Shown here in pieces: positions 54,789 to 64,000 of a stretch of 64,000 bases of DNA (the stretch's first letter is position 1; each line of letters starts with the position of its first letter). The translations under genes and the position numbers were made by a program. The stretch comes from Spirobacillus cienkowskii (GTDB taxonomy: Bacteria > Bdellovibrionota_B > Oligoflexia > Silvanigrellales > Silvanigrellaceae): NCBI RefSeq assembly GCF_037081835.1, contig NZ_CP146516.1, forward strand, positions 2,557,501-2,621,500. Reading direction: 5' to 3'. The notes beneath the pieces are model-generated. The model had not been told where the DNA came from and ran no database searches. It was given only the letters and a program-made list of their open reading frames with translations.

Positions 54789-56078
54789 ATGTCAGCCAAT
54801 TCAAAAGCAATACGATTTTTACTTTATCGCTATCTTTTTTCTTCTTGGGCAAGTAAGTCAAGAAGAAGTTCTGCTGCGATTGGAGTATTACTGCCAGTTC
54901 TAGGGGTTGCTATTGGTGTTTTTGCATTTATAGTGGTTTTAAGTGTTATGTCTGGTTTTGTAACCAATATAAAGTCAAACCTTCTTAGTATGCAAGCACA
55001 TATCGAAATAGTATCTCTAGAAAAAGGAAAACAAATTTCTGAAAGCAAAGAATTAATAAAAAACATAAAAAATTTATCTCCAGAAATTCTATCAATTGCT
55101 CCCTATCAAAGCGGAGATATCATCTTACAAGCTGGAAATAAAGGTCAAATGGCTAGGCTTGAAGGAATTGATCCAAATTTAGCAGAAAACACTCTCGAAA
55201 TCCAAAAATTTCTCTCAAATGGTATTAATTTAAATATATTAAACCGCAAAATACCTGCTGAAAACATTACCAACTCAGAATTATTTCCAACTATAATTAT
55301 TGGAGAAGACCTAATGGAGCAATTAGGTTTAAATATAGGTGACAGTATAACACTTGTTTCAACCATTCCTGATGATGGACCAGGAGGTCTTGCTCCAATG
55401 CAATTGCCAGTCGTGATCGCTGGTAATTTAAAAACAAATAATTTTGCTTTTAGCCAAAAAAAAGTTCTCAGTTCGCTTAAAACAACCAACCAGTTTTTTC
55501 AAAATGAAAATACCTGGCTTGGACTACAAGCTAAAATCCAAAATCCTTTAGGTGCCGATAAATTAGCTCATAATTTAAATATTTCTTTAAAAAATATGGG
55601 ATTGCAAGCACGACCCTGGACCGAAACAAACAGAGCCTTACTCAAAGCGCTTAGTCTTGAGCGCTGGGGGATGAGTTTTGTAATGCTTATGATTATTCTT
55701 GTTGGATGTTTTAGTATCTCAATTTCTTTGTTATTATCAATTCGTAGAAAATCAAGAGAAATGGCTATTTTGCGAAGCTTAGGCTTTGAACAACTCGATC
55801 TTAGCAAACTTTTTTTATGGCAAGGTTTTTCAATTGGATTGGCGGGGGTTTTAATTGGTTTACTCCTTGGCGGAATTTGTCTTTATTTTATTCATAACTA
55901 CCAAATACCTTTTATCACTAGTTCATATTCTAACAAACCATTACCAATTCAAGTTAATTTAATTGACCTTATTTTTATCTCAATTGGAAGCATATTGCTT
56001 GCTATGTTTGCAGCAGTTTGGCCAGCTATAGAGGTTAAAAATCTTAATGTAATAGAAGTACTTTCTGTGCGTAAATAA
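54789..56078 (+). CDS. Lipoprotein-releasing ABC permease, LolC/LolE type
   Basis: Inner-membrane component of the Lol system that releases lipoproteins to LolA (429 aa). One N-terminal helix (about 27-52, with GVAIGVFAFIVVLSVMSGFV), a periplasmic domain of about 220 residues, then three C-terminal helices (about 290-320, 335-365, 390-420). The SLLLSIRRKSREMAILRSLG segment corresponds to the FtsX/MacB coupling region. Only one permease gene accompanies lolD, so it probably works as a homodimer (LolF-like). GATGGAAA precedes the ATG. It leads the envelope-assembly operon. Confidence 0.9.
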   Translation: MSANSKAIRFLLYRYLFSSWASKSRRSSAAIGVLLPVLGVAIGVFAFIVVLSVMSGFVTNIKSNLLSMQAHIEIVSLEKGKQISESKELIKNIKNLSPEILSIAPYQSGDIILQAGNKGQMARLEGIDPNLAENTLEIQKFLSNGINLNILNRKIPAENITNSELFPTIIIGEDLMEQLGLNIGDSITLVSTIPDDGPGGLAPMQLPVVIAGNLKTNNFAFSQKKVLSSLKTTNQFFQNENTWLGLQAKIQNPLGADKLAHNLNISLKNMGLQARPWTETNRALLKALSLERWGMSFVMLMIILVGCFSISISLLLSIRRKSREMAILRSLGFEQLDLSKLFLWQGFSIGLAGVLIGLLLGGICLYFIHNYQIPFITSSYSNKPLPIQVNLIDLIFISIGSILLAMFAAVWPAIEVKNLNVIEVLSVRK

Positions 56079-56096
56079 ATTAAAAATGGAGCAAAT

Positions 56097-56804
56097 GTGA
56101 TTGCGATACAAGTTCAAAATTTAAAAAAAACTTACAAAGTAGGCGGAGAAGATCTTCATGCTTTAAACAATATATCCTTTCAAGTTTTTAAAGGAGAAGT
56201 GGTTGCTGTTGTGGGCGAAAGTGGCTCTGGCAAAAGCACTCTTTTGCACATACTAGGCACTCTTGATTCTCCAACTTCTGGAGTTATCAAAATAGATAAT
56301 AAAAATCCGTTCGAAAAAAATGATAAGTCTATTAGTGTTTTTAGAAATTTACATATTGGATTTATTTTCCAACACAATAATCTTTTACAAGAATTTACGG
56401 CTCTCGAAAACGTAATGATGCCAGGCTTAATTGCAGGCCGTTCGACAAAAGACACCCAGAATAAAGCTAGGCTACTACTTGAAAATGTAGGCTTGCTTAA
56501 ACGACAAGACCATTTTCCAAACCAACTCAGTGGAGGAGAACAACAAAGAGTTGCAATAGCCCGTTCACTTATCAATGACCCTGTTTTGATTTTAGCAGAT
56601 GAACCTTCTGGGAATTTAGATTCTAAAAATGCAGCCCTTATTCACAATCTTTTTCAAGAAATCAATCAAAAATTTAAAACAACAATAATTGTTGTGACGC
56701 ATAATAAGGAATTTGCGGCTACCCTGCCTAGAAGGATTCAATTACGCGATGGCAACATATTGTCTGATGATTTTAGAAAACAACAAACCGAAATTAGACC
56801 TTGA
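56097..56804 (+). CDS. lolD: Lipoprotein-releasing ABC ATPase LolD
   Basis: ATPase of the Lol exporter (235 aa). Walker A GESGSGKS (40-47), Q-loop FIFQHNNLLQEFTALENVMMP, signature LSGGEQQRVAIARSL, Walker B VLILADEPSGNLD and H-loop VTHN are all intact. The segment LLQEFTALENVMMPGLIAG is characteristic of LolD/MacB. Translation starts at GTG (56097), five bases after GGAG; the ATG two bases earlier is out of frame. It follows the permease by 18 bases. Confidence 0.95.
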   Translation: MIAIQVQNLKKTYKVGGEDLHALNNISFQVFKGEVVAVVGESGSGKSTLLHILGTLDSPTSGVIKIDNKNPFEKNDKSISVFRNLHIGFIFQHNNLLQEFTALENVMMPGLIAGRSTKDTQNKARLLLENVGLLKRQDHFPNQLSGGEQQRVAIARSLINDPVLILADEPSGNLDSKNAALIHNLFQEINQKFKTTIIVVTHNKEFAATLPRRIQLRDGNILSDDFRKQQTEIRP

Positions 56805-56895
56805 GAAATTAAAAATTTGCAAAATTACGTTGAATGGTGAATAGTGCAGCGTTGTTGATCGTTCTTCTGGCCATGTTAATGAGAGTAACTTTGAA

Positions 56896-59319
56896 ATGCC
56901 GGGTTTAAAAAAATACAGCTATATAAATAATAAAATTCTTTTTACAACTACTACTTGCTTAGCGTTAATTACTGGAAGTTTAGTCTATGCGCAAATTCCC
57001 ATCTTATCTCCGCCTACAGAATGGGGAAACGAACCTATATCTAAAATAACAATTCTTGGTAACAAAACAGTTACTCAAGAAGCTATTTTAAATTTAATGA
57101 CAATAAAAGTTGGTCACAATCTCAATCAAGGATTAGTTTCAAGTAATATTAAAGCAATTTATGCAAGTAGTTTTTTTCAAGATGTAAAATTTGACAAAGG
57201 CTCAAAAAACGAACTCATCGTTTATGTTGTTGAAAAACCAACTATTTATAATATTATTTATGATGGATTCCATATAGTTTCATCTTCTTCATTAAAAGAT
57301 AAAATAATTTCAAAAAAATATACTATTATTGATGAAAAAAAACTAGCTCAAGATCTTCGTACAATTGAGCAAGCTTATATCGAAAAAGGATATTATCTTG
57401 CTAAACCTAATTATACTCTTGAAGAAATTGAACCAGGCTCAGTTGATGTTGTTTTCCACGTCAATGAAAATAAGCCAATCCAAGTCAGATCTGTAAACAT
57501 CATCGGAAACGAATATTTCAGCCATAATGATTTGCAAAATTTTATGATGACTAGGCCATATTCTTGGCTGTCAATTTTAACTAACGCTGGTTTATTTAGA
57601 GATGAATTTATTGCTGCAGACCAACAAAACCTTACATATTATTATAGAGATAATGGCTATGCCGAAGCAACTGTCCCTTCTCCTCTCGCAACTCTAGATA
57701 AAAACAAACGAGACATAAGTATCTCGTTTTTTATAGAAGAGGGAGAACGATTTAATATTGGTAAAATTACTATAACTGGCGATGTGATTGATACAGAAAG
57801 TAATATAAAAGAAAAACTTTCTCTCAAAGAAAACCAAATTTATAGAATATCTAAATTTAATGCAGACATGAAAACTTTAAAAACAATTTATGGGGATCAA
57901 GGATTTGCGTTTGCCTATATTTATCCAACTTTTAATATTGATAGAGTTAAAAAAACTTACGATATTGTTTATAATATCAATAAAGGCGAAAAAGCATACT
58001 TTAGAAAAATAAACCTTGAAGGCAATGTAAAAACCCGTGATAATGTGATTCGAAGAGCATTAAGAATATCAGAAGGGGAATTATTTAATTCTTCAAAGCT
58101 TGATAACAGCAAAGCAAACATTGAAAGACAAGGTTTTTTTGAGTTTGTTCAAATTATTCAAGAACCAGATCAAGCAAATCACGCTGTCGATTTGAAAGTT
58201 ATTATTAAAGAAAAACCAACTGGACGCATTTCTGCCTCAATAGGCGCATCACCAAGTGTAAGCGGTTCTGGGGTCACTGTTTTTGGTCAGGGTCAGTACC
58301 AAGAACCAAATTTTATTGGAAAAGCTTATAATATTGGAGTGAATGCACAGTTAAGCCCTTCTCCCGAAAACAACGGGAAGATGAACTATACGTTTAGCTT
58401 AAATTTTTCAAACCCAAGTGTTTTTGATAGCCCGTGGAGTTTTGGATTTAGCGGCGCATTTTCTCACAATATTTCACTCTTAACATCAAGCGATGTGATT
58501 AACAAAGTTTACATTACCCAAAACACAAAAAGTTTAAGCCTTAACGTTGGTAGAGAAGTTTTTGAGAACACAAGATTTTCACTTGGATATTCGATATCTG
58601 ATACCACGACAGAACCTTCTTTACCTCTAACATCCAAATTTTATTCTTCAGGAAAAAGTGAAAAATTATCGCAAGGCCTAACATATGATGACACGGATAA
58701 CTATCTTAACCCAACTTCTGGTTTACATTTAAATTTATCGAATTCAATTGCTCTTAAAGGACTTTATGGCCAATATAACTTTGGCTCTGCATCAGCAGTG
58801 GTTGCATATTATCTCCCACTTAATTTTTCTGATAATTTTAAAACAAATTTTCGTTTTTCATTGATGCCTCGCTATGTGTATCAATTATCTAGCACACAGC
58901 CAGTCCCTATTTGGGAAAGACCAACACTTGGAAACGCTTACTATATGAAGGGTTATTCAGGTCCTGGCGAAATAATTTCACCCTCAATTCCAATTACAAT
59001 CTCTACTCTTACAGGACAAACTTTAAATTTTTCGACTGGCGGAAATAGAAGTCTATATTCGTCGATTGAATATTTTGTTCCTGTGATTCCGCAAGCAGGA
59101 CTTCGTTTTGTGCTTTTTGGAGAAGCTGGTACAGTACTAGACGATTATGATAACTTTTCAATAGACTCATTAAAATACGATGTTGGTTTTGGGTTTAGAT
59201 GGATGACACCCGTTGCCCCTTTTCGGTTTGAATGGGCTTTTCCGGTTGATAAAAATGGTAATATAGGACGAGCTCACTTTGTGTTTACAATAGGTACAGA
59301 TAGCTTAAATAATATGTAA
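56896..59319 (+). CDS. bamA: Outer membrane protein assembly factor BamA
   Basis: Outer-membrane insertase, 807 aa. A signal peptide covers about 1-32 (LALITGSLVYAQ). POTRA repeats follow to about residue 425 (GNKTVTQEAILNLM, VNIIGNEYFSHNDL, ITITGDVIDTESN, INLEGNVKTRDNVIRRAL mark successive units). The rest is a 16-strand barrel with the conserved YMKGYSGPG region (VRGF/Y-like loop 6 motif). The last strand HFVFTIGT is followed by six residues (DSLNNM); most BamA proteins end in an aromatic residue. It lies between lolD and skp, the usual neighbourhood. Confidence 0.95.
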   Translation: MPGLKKYSYINNKILFTTTTCLALITGSLVYAQIPILSPPTEWGNEPISKITILGNKTVTQEAILNLMTIKVGHNLNQGLVSSNIKAIYASSFFQDVKFDKGSKNELIVYVVEKPTIYNIIYDGFHIVSSSSLKDKIISKKYTIIDEKKLAQDLRTIEQAYIEKGYYLAKPNYTLEEIEPGSVDVVFHVNENKPIQVRSVNIIGNEYFSHNDLQNFMMTRPYSWLSILTNAGLFRDEFIAADQQNLTYYYRDNGYAEATVPSPLATLDKNKRDISISFFIEEGERFNIGKITITGDVIDTESNIKEKLSLKENQIYRISKFNADMKTLKTIYGDQGFAFAYIYPTFNIDRVKKTYDIVYNINKGEKAYFRKINLEGNVKTRDNVIRRALRISEGELFNSSKLDNSKANIERQGFFEFVQIIQEPDQANHAVDLKVIIKEKPTGRISASIGASPSVSGSGVTVFGQGQYQEPNFIGKAYNIGVNAQLSPSPENNGKMNYTFSLNFSNPSVFDSPWSFGFSGAFSHNISLLTSSDVINKVYITQNTKSLSLNVGREVFENTRFSLGYSISDTTTEPSLPLTSKFYSSGKSEKLSQGLTYDDTDNYLNPTSGLHLNLSNSIALKGLYGQYNFGSASAVVAYYLPLNFSDNFKTNFRFSLMPRYVYQLSSTQPVPIWERPTLGNAYYMKGYSGPGEIISPSIPITISTLTGQTLNFSTGGNRSLYSSIEYFVPVIPQAGLRFVLFGEAGTVLDDYDNFSIDSLKYDVGFGFRWMTPVAPFRFEWAFPVDKNGNIGRAHFVFTIGTDSLNNM

Positions 59320-59366
59320 TAATTTTAGCTACAGAATTTTTAGATTATCTAGGAGGTTTCATAGTT

Positions 59367-59930
59367 ATGCGTATACAGAAAATTGTATTAATGCTTTTAG
59401 CTTTATCAACATCTCAATTTCTTTATGCTAACAACAATTTAACAACAGCAAAACCTCTTGCTTCTTCAAATTCCTTGAAGGTCTGTGTTGTTAATGTTCA
59501 ATCAGCTATTTTACAAACTAACGATGGAAAAGCTGCAATATCAAAAATCGAAAAAGAAGCTGCCAAAGAACGAGAAAATATTTTAAAGAAACAAAATGAT
59601 TTAAAATCGCTCGAAGCCGAATTTCAAAAAAGTCATTCTCTATGGAATGATTCAGAAAAAATGGCAAAACAAAAAGAGTTTCAAGAAAAATTACAAGAAT
59701 ATCAAAAATTACAAATTAATTTTGAGAAACAAACTCGAAATAAAGAGCTTGCAGCAACGCAAGAAATCTTTCTTAAAATTGTGAGTGTTGTGAAAAAAAC
59801 AAGAAAACAAGAGAAATGCTCTTTTGCATTTGATAGTGGTGCAGGAGTTTTGCTTGATGCAGATGAAGTTTCTGATATCACATCTAAAATAGTTGAAAAG
59901 TATAACTCAGAATACAAAGTAAAAGGTTAA
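59367..59930 (+). CDS. skp: Periplasmic chaperone Skp/OmpH
   Basis: Holdase chaperone for outer-membrane proteins in transit (187 aa). The signal peptide is [21 protein letters not shown]. The mature protein has the short beta segment [19 protein letters not shown], a long coiled-coil tentacle (about 60-140, rich in Lys, Glu and Gln) and the returning beta piece [24 protein letters not shown] strong AGGAGG lies 10 bases before the ATG. Position between bamA and lpxD is classical. Confidence 0.93.
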   Translation: MRIQKIVLMLLALSTSQFLYANNNLTTAKPLASSNSLKVCVVNVQSAILQTNDGKAAISKIEKEAAKERENILKKQNDLKSLEAEFQKSHSLWNDSEKMAKQKEFQEKLQEYQKLQINFEKQTRNKELAATQEIFLKIVSVVKKTRKQEKCSFAFDSGAGVLLDADEVSDITSKIVEKYNSEYKVKG

Positions 59931-59937
59931 TAATAGA

Positions 59938-60951
59938 ATGAGCTTAATTTCAATTTCAGAAATAATTTCCCAAACTCATTGTGAAATTATTCCAAAAAAT
60001 GTGAACTTATCTTTTTCGGGTGTTGCGCCTTTATCAATCGCATCTAAAGAGCATGTCTCTTTTTTAATAAATGAAAAATACTTTGATGAATGCTTAACAA
60101 CAAATGCTGGAGCAATTATTTGTTCCAAAGCAAACGCTGAAAAATTAATTGATAAAACTAAAAGTATTCTTATTGTAGCTAATAACGCCCACGCCACACT
60201 TGCTAAAATTTCTCAATTTTTTTTCAAACCAGTACATCCTTTTTCTGGAATTTCACAACAAGCAATTATTGATGAAACTGCAGAAATCCATCCAACAGCC
60301 ACTATTTTTCCTTTTGTGTTTATTGCCCCACATGCAAAAATTGGTGCTAATTCTGTTATTTATTCTGGTTGCTTTATTGGCGCAGGAAGCTCTGTGGGCT
60401 CTAATTGTTTATTGTACCCAAATGTTGTTATTCGCGAAGGTTGCGAAATAGGCAATGGATGCATTTTCAACCCTGGAGTCGTTGTAGGTGGTGATGGATT
60501 TGGCTTTGCCCCTACAGAAAAAGAAAATATAAAAATACCTCAAATTGGGGGAGTAAAAATAGCTGACGATGTTGAAATTGGAGCTAATTCAACAATTGAT
60601 AGAGGAGCTATGTCAGACACCCAAATTGGTTATCAAACAAAAATCGATAATCTTGTCATGATTGCCCATAACGTTGTAATCGGGGATTTTTGTTTTATTG
60701 CAGGACAAGTTGGCATTGCAGGTTCAACAACTGTTGGCAATAGAGTTGTTATGGCAGGACAAGTGGGCGTCTCTGGTCACCTAAAAATTGGAAACCAAAG
60801 TATTTTAACAGCGCAATCGGGTATTACAAAAAATATACCCGCAAACGAAACATGGGGAGGAACTCCTGCCAGACCTCATCGCGAATATCATTTACAACTC
60901 GCCGTTTTAAATAAATTAACAAAACAAATGCGCAAAAAAAATCTTTCATAA
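59938..60951 (+). CDS. lpxD: UDP-3-O-acylglucosamine N-acyltransferase
   Basis: Third enzyme of lipid A synthesis: transfers 3-hydroxyacyl from ACP to the 2-amino group of UDP-3-O-acyl-glucosamine (337 aa). N-terminal uridine-binding domain (about 1-100), then a left-handed parallel beta helix of hexapeptide repeats ([21 protein letters not shown] and so on). The catalytic His is H244 ([13 protein letters not shown]). It follows skp by 7 bases, with a weak Shine-Dalgarno, in the lpxD-fabZ-lpxA-lpxB order. Confidence 0.96.
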   Translation: MSLISISEIISQTHCEIIPKNVNLSFSGVAPLSIASKEHVSFLINEKYFDECLTTNAGAIICSKANAEKLIDKTKSILIVANNAHATLAKISQFFFKPVHPFSGISQQAIIDETAEIHPTATIFPFVFIAPHAKIGANSVIYSGCFIGAGSSVGSNCLLYPNVVIREGCEIGNGCIFNPGVVVGGDGFGFAPTEKENIKIPQIGGVKIADDVEIGANSTIDRGAMSDTQIGYQTKIDNLVMIAHNVVIGDFCFIAGQVGIAGSTTVGNRVVMAGQVGVSGHLKIGNQSILTAQSGITKNIPANETWGGTPARPHREYHLQLAVLNKLTKQMRKKNLS

Positions 60952-60972
60952 TATGCTACAGGAGAAAGATGA

Positions 60973-61440
60973 ATGATTAATATTTACGATAAAATAATAA
61001 TGAATATTGAAGAAATTAAAGAGTGGTTACCCCACAGATCTCCTTTACTTCTTATTGACTCTGTTAATCAATTGTCTATTGGAGAAACTATTGTTACCAG
61101 TAAATTATTAACGCCAGCAGAACCAGTATTTGAAGGACACTTTCCAAAAAATCCTATTTATCCTGGTGTTTACTATATTGAAGCAATCGCTCAATCAGGC
61201 GCACTTTTATCTAGTCTAAGTCTTTTTAAAAAAGAAACTAAAAAAACTGAATTGGGTGTCCTCACTTCAATTGAAGAGGCAAGGTTTCGCCGCCCTGGAC
61301 TCCCTGGCGAAAAAGTATATTATGAAGTTTCAATAGAAAAAATGCGGGGCTCTTTTGTGTGGTTTAAAGGAACTGCTAGTATTAATAATGAAGTTGCAGC
61401 ACAATGTAAACTTTCTATCTCAATTACTTCAAAAAGGTAA
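60973..61440 (+). CDS. fabZ: 3-hydroxyacyl-ACP dehydratase
   Basis: Hot-dog-fold dehydratase (155 aa) of fatty acid synthesis, linked to lipid A through competition for 3-hydroxyacyl-ACP. LPHRSPLLLIDSV starts the core; catalytic His56 is in GHFPKNP and Glu70 in GVYYIEAIAQSGALL. AGGAG 8 bases upstream supports the ATG at 60973; an ATG nine codons later (61000) would give the usual N terminus but lacks a Shine-Dalgarno. It is within the lpx operon. Confidence 0.95.
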   Translation: MINIYDKIIMNIEEIKEWLPHRSPLLLIDSVNQLSIGETIVTSKLLTPAEPVFEGHFPKNPIYPGVYYIEAIAQSGALLSSLSLFKKETKKTELGVLTSIEEARFRRPGLPGEKVYYEVSIEKMRGSFVWFKGTASINNEVAAQCKLSISITSKR

Positions 61441-61446
61441 TACTAT

Positions 61447-62280
61447 ATGACAAGTGCTTCCGTAAAAATTCATCCAACAGCAATTATAGAAGATGGCGCA
61501 GAAATTGATACTGGAGTCACTATAGGACCATATGCGATTATCGGTAAGCATGTAAGAATAGCAAAAAATACTCAAATACATGCTCATAGCCTAATAACAG
61601 GACACACCCATATTGGTGAAGAAAATCAAATTTATAGTTATGCTTCTGTAGGAAATACACCGCAAGATTTAAAATATAAAGGTGAGCCTACTCAATTAAT
61701 TATCGGCGATAGAAATATTATACGCGAATTTACAACCCTTCAACCCGGAACTGTGCAAGGCGGTGGAAAAACAACCATTGGTAATGAAAACTTATTTATG
61801 GCTTATACACACATTGCGCACGATTGTTTTGTAGGGAATCAAAATATATTAGCAAACGGTACACAACTTGCAGGACACGTCACAATACATAATATGACAG
61901 TGATCGGTGGCTTATCTGCTGTTCACCAATTTGTTCATATTGGAGACATGGCTATGCTTGCTGGCGGCACCTTAGCACATAAAGACATACCCCCCTATTG
62001 TATGTCAGAAGGCAGATTCAACAGCCTTGCATTAAGAGGTCTAAATTTTGAAGGCTTACGCCGCCGAAATATATCGTTAGATACGCGGAATGCTTTAAAA
62101 GAAGCCTACAAAAGAATTTTTTTAAAGAGCACTATCACAATTGATGATGTTTTTAACTCAATTTCTCACCTGATGCACATTCCAGAAATCGACAATTTTG
62201 TTAATTTCATAAAAAATTCAAAGCGCGGAGTTGCAGTCGCACGAGATTCAATAAAAAAAGAATCTGAAACACAAGAGTGA
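61447..62280 (+). CDS. lpxA: UDP-N-acetylglucosamine acyltransferase
   Basis: First enzyme of lipid A synthesis (277 aa): attaches 3-hydroxyacyl to UDP-GlcNAc. The left-handed beta helix of hexapeptides starts at once (VKIHPTAIIEDGAEID), with catalytic His125 in LFMAYTHIAHDCFVG and a helical C-terminal domain from about 195. It follows fabZ by 6 bases, with AAGG overlapping the fabZ end. Confidence 0.97.
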   Translation: MTSASVKIHPTAIIEDGAEIDTGVTIGPYAIIGKHVRIAKNTQIHAHSLITGHTHIGEENQIYSYASVGNTPQDLKYKGEPTQLIIGDRNIIREFTTLQPGTVQGGGKTTIGNENLFMAYTHIAHDCFVGNQNILANGTQLAGHVTIHNMTVIGGLSAVHQFVHIGDMAMLAGGTLAHKDIPPYCMSEGRFNSLALRGLNFEGLRRRNISLDTRNALKEAYKRIFLKSTITIDDVFNSISHLMHIPEIDNFVNFIKNSKRGVAVARDSIKKESETQE

Positions 62281-62283
62281 TGC

Positions 62284-63513
62284 ATGAAACCAGTAAAACA
62301 AGGTGGTATCTGTATTGTTGCAGGAGAAGCAAGTGGCGATCTTCAAGCAGCTCTATTGATTAAATCTTTAAAAGAAGAGTTTAAAAATAAAAATATTACC
62401 AACTATTTTTTTTGGGGTTCCTGCGGTCCTAATATGCGTCAAGAAGAGGTTGATGAAGTTATAAGAGTAGAGGATTTGGCGGTACTTGGAATTACCGAAA
62501 TTATTTCTCACTATTCTCAAATTTCAGCTGCCTACAAAAAGTTATTACATCAAATTATTATTAGAAAACCAGACGCTATTATTTTAGTTGATTACCCAGG
62601 ATTTAATTTAAGATTACTTCAAGATATTTACGCATTAGGCTTTACTACAATATATCATATTCCTCCAAAAGCTTGGTCACATGGCGTTTATCGTACCGAA
62701 ATTTTAAAAAAATATTGTCACCTTGTTACAAGTATTTTGCCGTTTGAAACTAGTTTTTTTAAAGATCACAAAGTAAACACATGTTTTGTAGGTAATCCTT
62801 TAAAAGATAATATTGATGAATATATTGCTAAAAATAATATTAAAAAAATTCCATTTAAAATTGGATTACTTCCAGGAAGTCGTAAAAGCGAAATCAATAG
62901 GCTTTTGCCAATTTTAATTGAATCATTTATAATCATTTCAAGAGAAAATAAAAATATCATAGGAGCAATTCCAATTGCTCCTACTCTTGATATAAATTTT
63001 GTAAAAAACGTTGCATACAACACAGCGAAATTGCATAATTTTAATAAAGAGTGGATTGATAATAAAATTGAATTTGGTCTAAATAATTCTTATGAAGTTA
63101 TGTCTTCATCAAGCTACGCTTGGGTTTGTTCGGGTACAGCTACTTTAGAAACAGCATTTTTTAACACACCAATGTCTGTAATATACAAAACATCATCTAT
63201 TTCAGCATTTATTATTAAAAAAATAATTAAAGTTAAATATGTTTCTTTAGTTAATTTAACTGCAAATAAAGAAGTTGTGCCTGAATTTTTACAAGAAGAC
63301 GCTCAACCAAAAAATTTGGTTGAGCACGCTTTAAAAGTTTTTAGCAATAACCAATATACACAAGAAATGGTGCAAGAATTTGAAAGAATAAAAAATCAAT
63401 TTCCCCCCAATGCTGGCAAAAATGCTGCAATTGCGATATTAAAATGTATAGAAAAATATAATTACCCAGGTGTCAATAAATTTGCTTTACATAAATTTCA
63501 GGCAAAAACATGA
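62284..63513 (+). CDS. lpxB: Lipid-A-disaccharide synthase
   Basis: GT19 glycosyltransferase (409 aa) that joins UDP-2,3-diacylglucosamine and lipid X. The N terminus GGICIVAGEASGDLQAALLIKSL, the middle IILVDYPGFNLRL and IYHIPPKAWSHGVYRTEILKKYC, the donor-site GLLPGSRKSEINRLLP and the SSYAWVCSGTATLETAFF region are diagnostic. LpxI or LpxH, which make lipid X, are not in this window. The start is 3 bases after lpxA and the stop overlaps the msbA-like gene as ATGA. Confidence 0.96.
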   Translation: MKPVKQGGICIVAGEASGDLQAALLIKSLKEEFKNKNITNYFFWGSCGPNMRQEEVDEVIRVEDLAVLGITEIISHYSQISAAYKKLLHQIIIRKPDAIILVDYPGFNLRLLQDIYALGFTTIYHIPPKAWSHGVYRTEILKKYCHLVTSILPFETSFFKDHKVNTCFVGNPLKDNIDEYIAKNNIKKIPFKIGLLPGSRKSEINRLLPILIESFIIISRENKNIIGAIPIAPTLDINFVKNVAYNTAKLHNFNKEWIDNKIEFGLNNSYEVMSSSSYAWVCSGTATLETAFFNTPMSVIYKTSSISAFIIKKIIKVKYVSLVNLTANKEVVPEFLQEDAQPKNLVEHALKVFSNNQYTQEMVQEFERIKNQFPPNAGKNAAIAILKCIEKYNYPGVNKFALHKFQAKT

Positions 63514-64000
63514 AACAGCAAAGTACTAAAAATTTTATCAAAACTTTATGGTTCTCTGGTAAAAAAGATTTGTTACTCGGGCTACCGTGGCTTCCAATAT
63601 ACTCAATAGCAGAAATCATAATTGCATTATCATTAACAACTCTTCTTCAATTAGTTTTTATATCAACTCCAAGAATTCAAGTTGGCGAACTGGTTCCTGG
63701 CCAATTAAAAAACATAATTTCATTTAGTCAAACATTAGATCGAAGAGATCTGATTTTTATAATTCCAATAATTATTATTACTGCTTCATTAATAAAACTT
63801 ATTTCTGCATTTATGAGTAGTTATTTTACAGAAAGAGCAGGTCATAAAGTTGCGCACACACTTCGAGAACAAATGCTTAAAGGATTTATCTCTTCACCAG
63901 GAAATAAACTAGATCAAAAAAATCCTGACTATATTGCAAATCAACTGATGCAAGACACAACACTTTTACAAGGAGCTGTTAGCAAAGGCACAATCAGTGC
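63510..64000 (+). CDS. ABC exporter, MsbA-like, N-terminal part (cut by window edge)
   Basis: The first 163 codons of an ABC exporter permease. Visible are a cytoplasmic start (MKQQSTKNFIKTL), a first membrane helix (about 30-54), a second (about 85-108), and the intracellular coupling region ERAGHKVAHTLREQMLKGFISSPGNKLDQKNPDYIANQLMQDT, which matches the MsbA/lipid flippase pattern (vs.kVvrdLR..lF..ll..p..ff). Position directly after lpxB with an ATGA overlap makes MsbA, the lipid A flippase, the best call; the nucleotide-binding domain lies outside the window. Confidence 0.8.
   Translation, partial: MKQQSTKNFIKTLWFSGKKDLLLGLPWLPIYSIAEIIIALSLTTLLQLVFISTPRIQVGELVPGQLKNIISFSQTLDRRDLIFIIPIIIITASLIKLISAFMSSYFTERAGHKVAHTLREQMLKGFISSPGNKLDQKNPDYIANQLMQDTTLLQGAVSKGTIS

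Noticed and set aside
56180-56575. 131-codon open frame antisense to lolD
   Set aside because: It is a shadow of the ABC ATPase motifs on the plus strand.
1-64000. CRISPR arrays, insertion sequences, prophage genes or toxin-antitoxin pairs
   Set aside because: No regularly spaced repeats, transposase, integrase or phage structural motifs were seen; the AT-rich intergenic runs do not recur with CRISPR spacing.

Overview
The window is a contiguous piece of the chromosome of a Gram-negative bacterium. By eye it is AT-rich, with roughly one third G+C and A/T-ending codons. The outer-membrane assembly and lipid A genes at the right end (lolCD, bamA, skp, lpxD, fabZ, lpxA, lpxB and the start of an msbA-like gene) show a double-membrane cell. 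Clustered chemotaxis genes behind sigma-28-like promoters suggest flagellar motility. The combination (low G+C, single-permease Lol system, scattered fab genes, peptide and choline scavenging, periplasmic amine oxidation) would fit a low-GC member of the Bdellovibrionota/Oligoflexia such as the Silvanigrella group. That placement is inference from gene content and was not tested. No insertion sequence, prophage or CRISPR array is visible.

Layout. 1-4282 is a minus-strand group: metG, a Cof-type HAD phosphatase, a SAM methyltransferase and the 5' part of proS. rpoZ (minus) is divergent from a three-gene peptide ABC importer that has no ATPase beside it (4813-8165). 8325-12725 is a choline operon (choX-like binding protein, permease, ATPase, betA); the ATPase has an abnormal Walker A motif. 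12883-20983 is a compact chemotaxis cluster: cheA, cheW, an MCP, a CheR-CheB fusion and a second MCP. 20987-26604 holds a putative Na+/H+ antiporter, a YjjG-like nucleotidase, fabF, and a three-gene group of HAD, lipoate-ligase-like and Sfp-type phosphopantetheinyl transferase genes.

26612-38747 is on the minus strand: prmC with prfA, rpmE, a Tat-exported spermidine-dehydrogenase-like flavoenzyme, and the classical rimP-nusA-ylxQ-infB-rbfA-truB translation/transcription operon. A UPF0102 (YraN) gene lies to its right on the plus strand. 39484-43217 is a three-gene minus-strand unit of an ATP-grasp ligase and two MFS transporters, a possible small-molecule synthesis/export system. It is followed by trxB with a membrane-anchored tyrosine-phosphatase-like gene, tRNA-Leu(UAA), fabG, an RsmB-type rRNA methyltransferase, der, a CCA/poly(A) nucleotidyltransferase, a small binding protein, pruA and kamA. 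The envelope operon fills 54789 to the end.

Points that stand out are: one polypeptide carrying both CheR and CheB; a Phe in place of the Walker A Ser/Thr in the choline ATPase; a 21-bp sequence shared by the regions upstream of kamA and of the ATP-grasp/MFS operon; an RG-rich disordered arm in IF-2; and a hairpin lying between the Shine-Dalgarno and the AUG of rimP.
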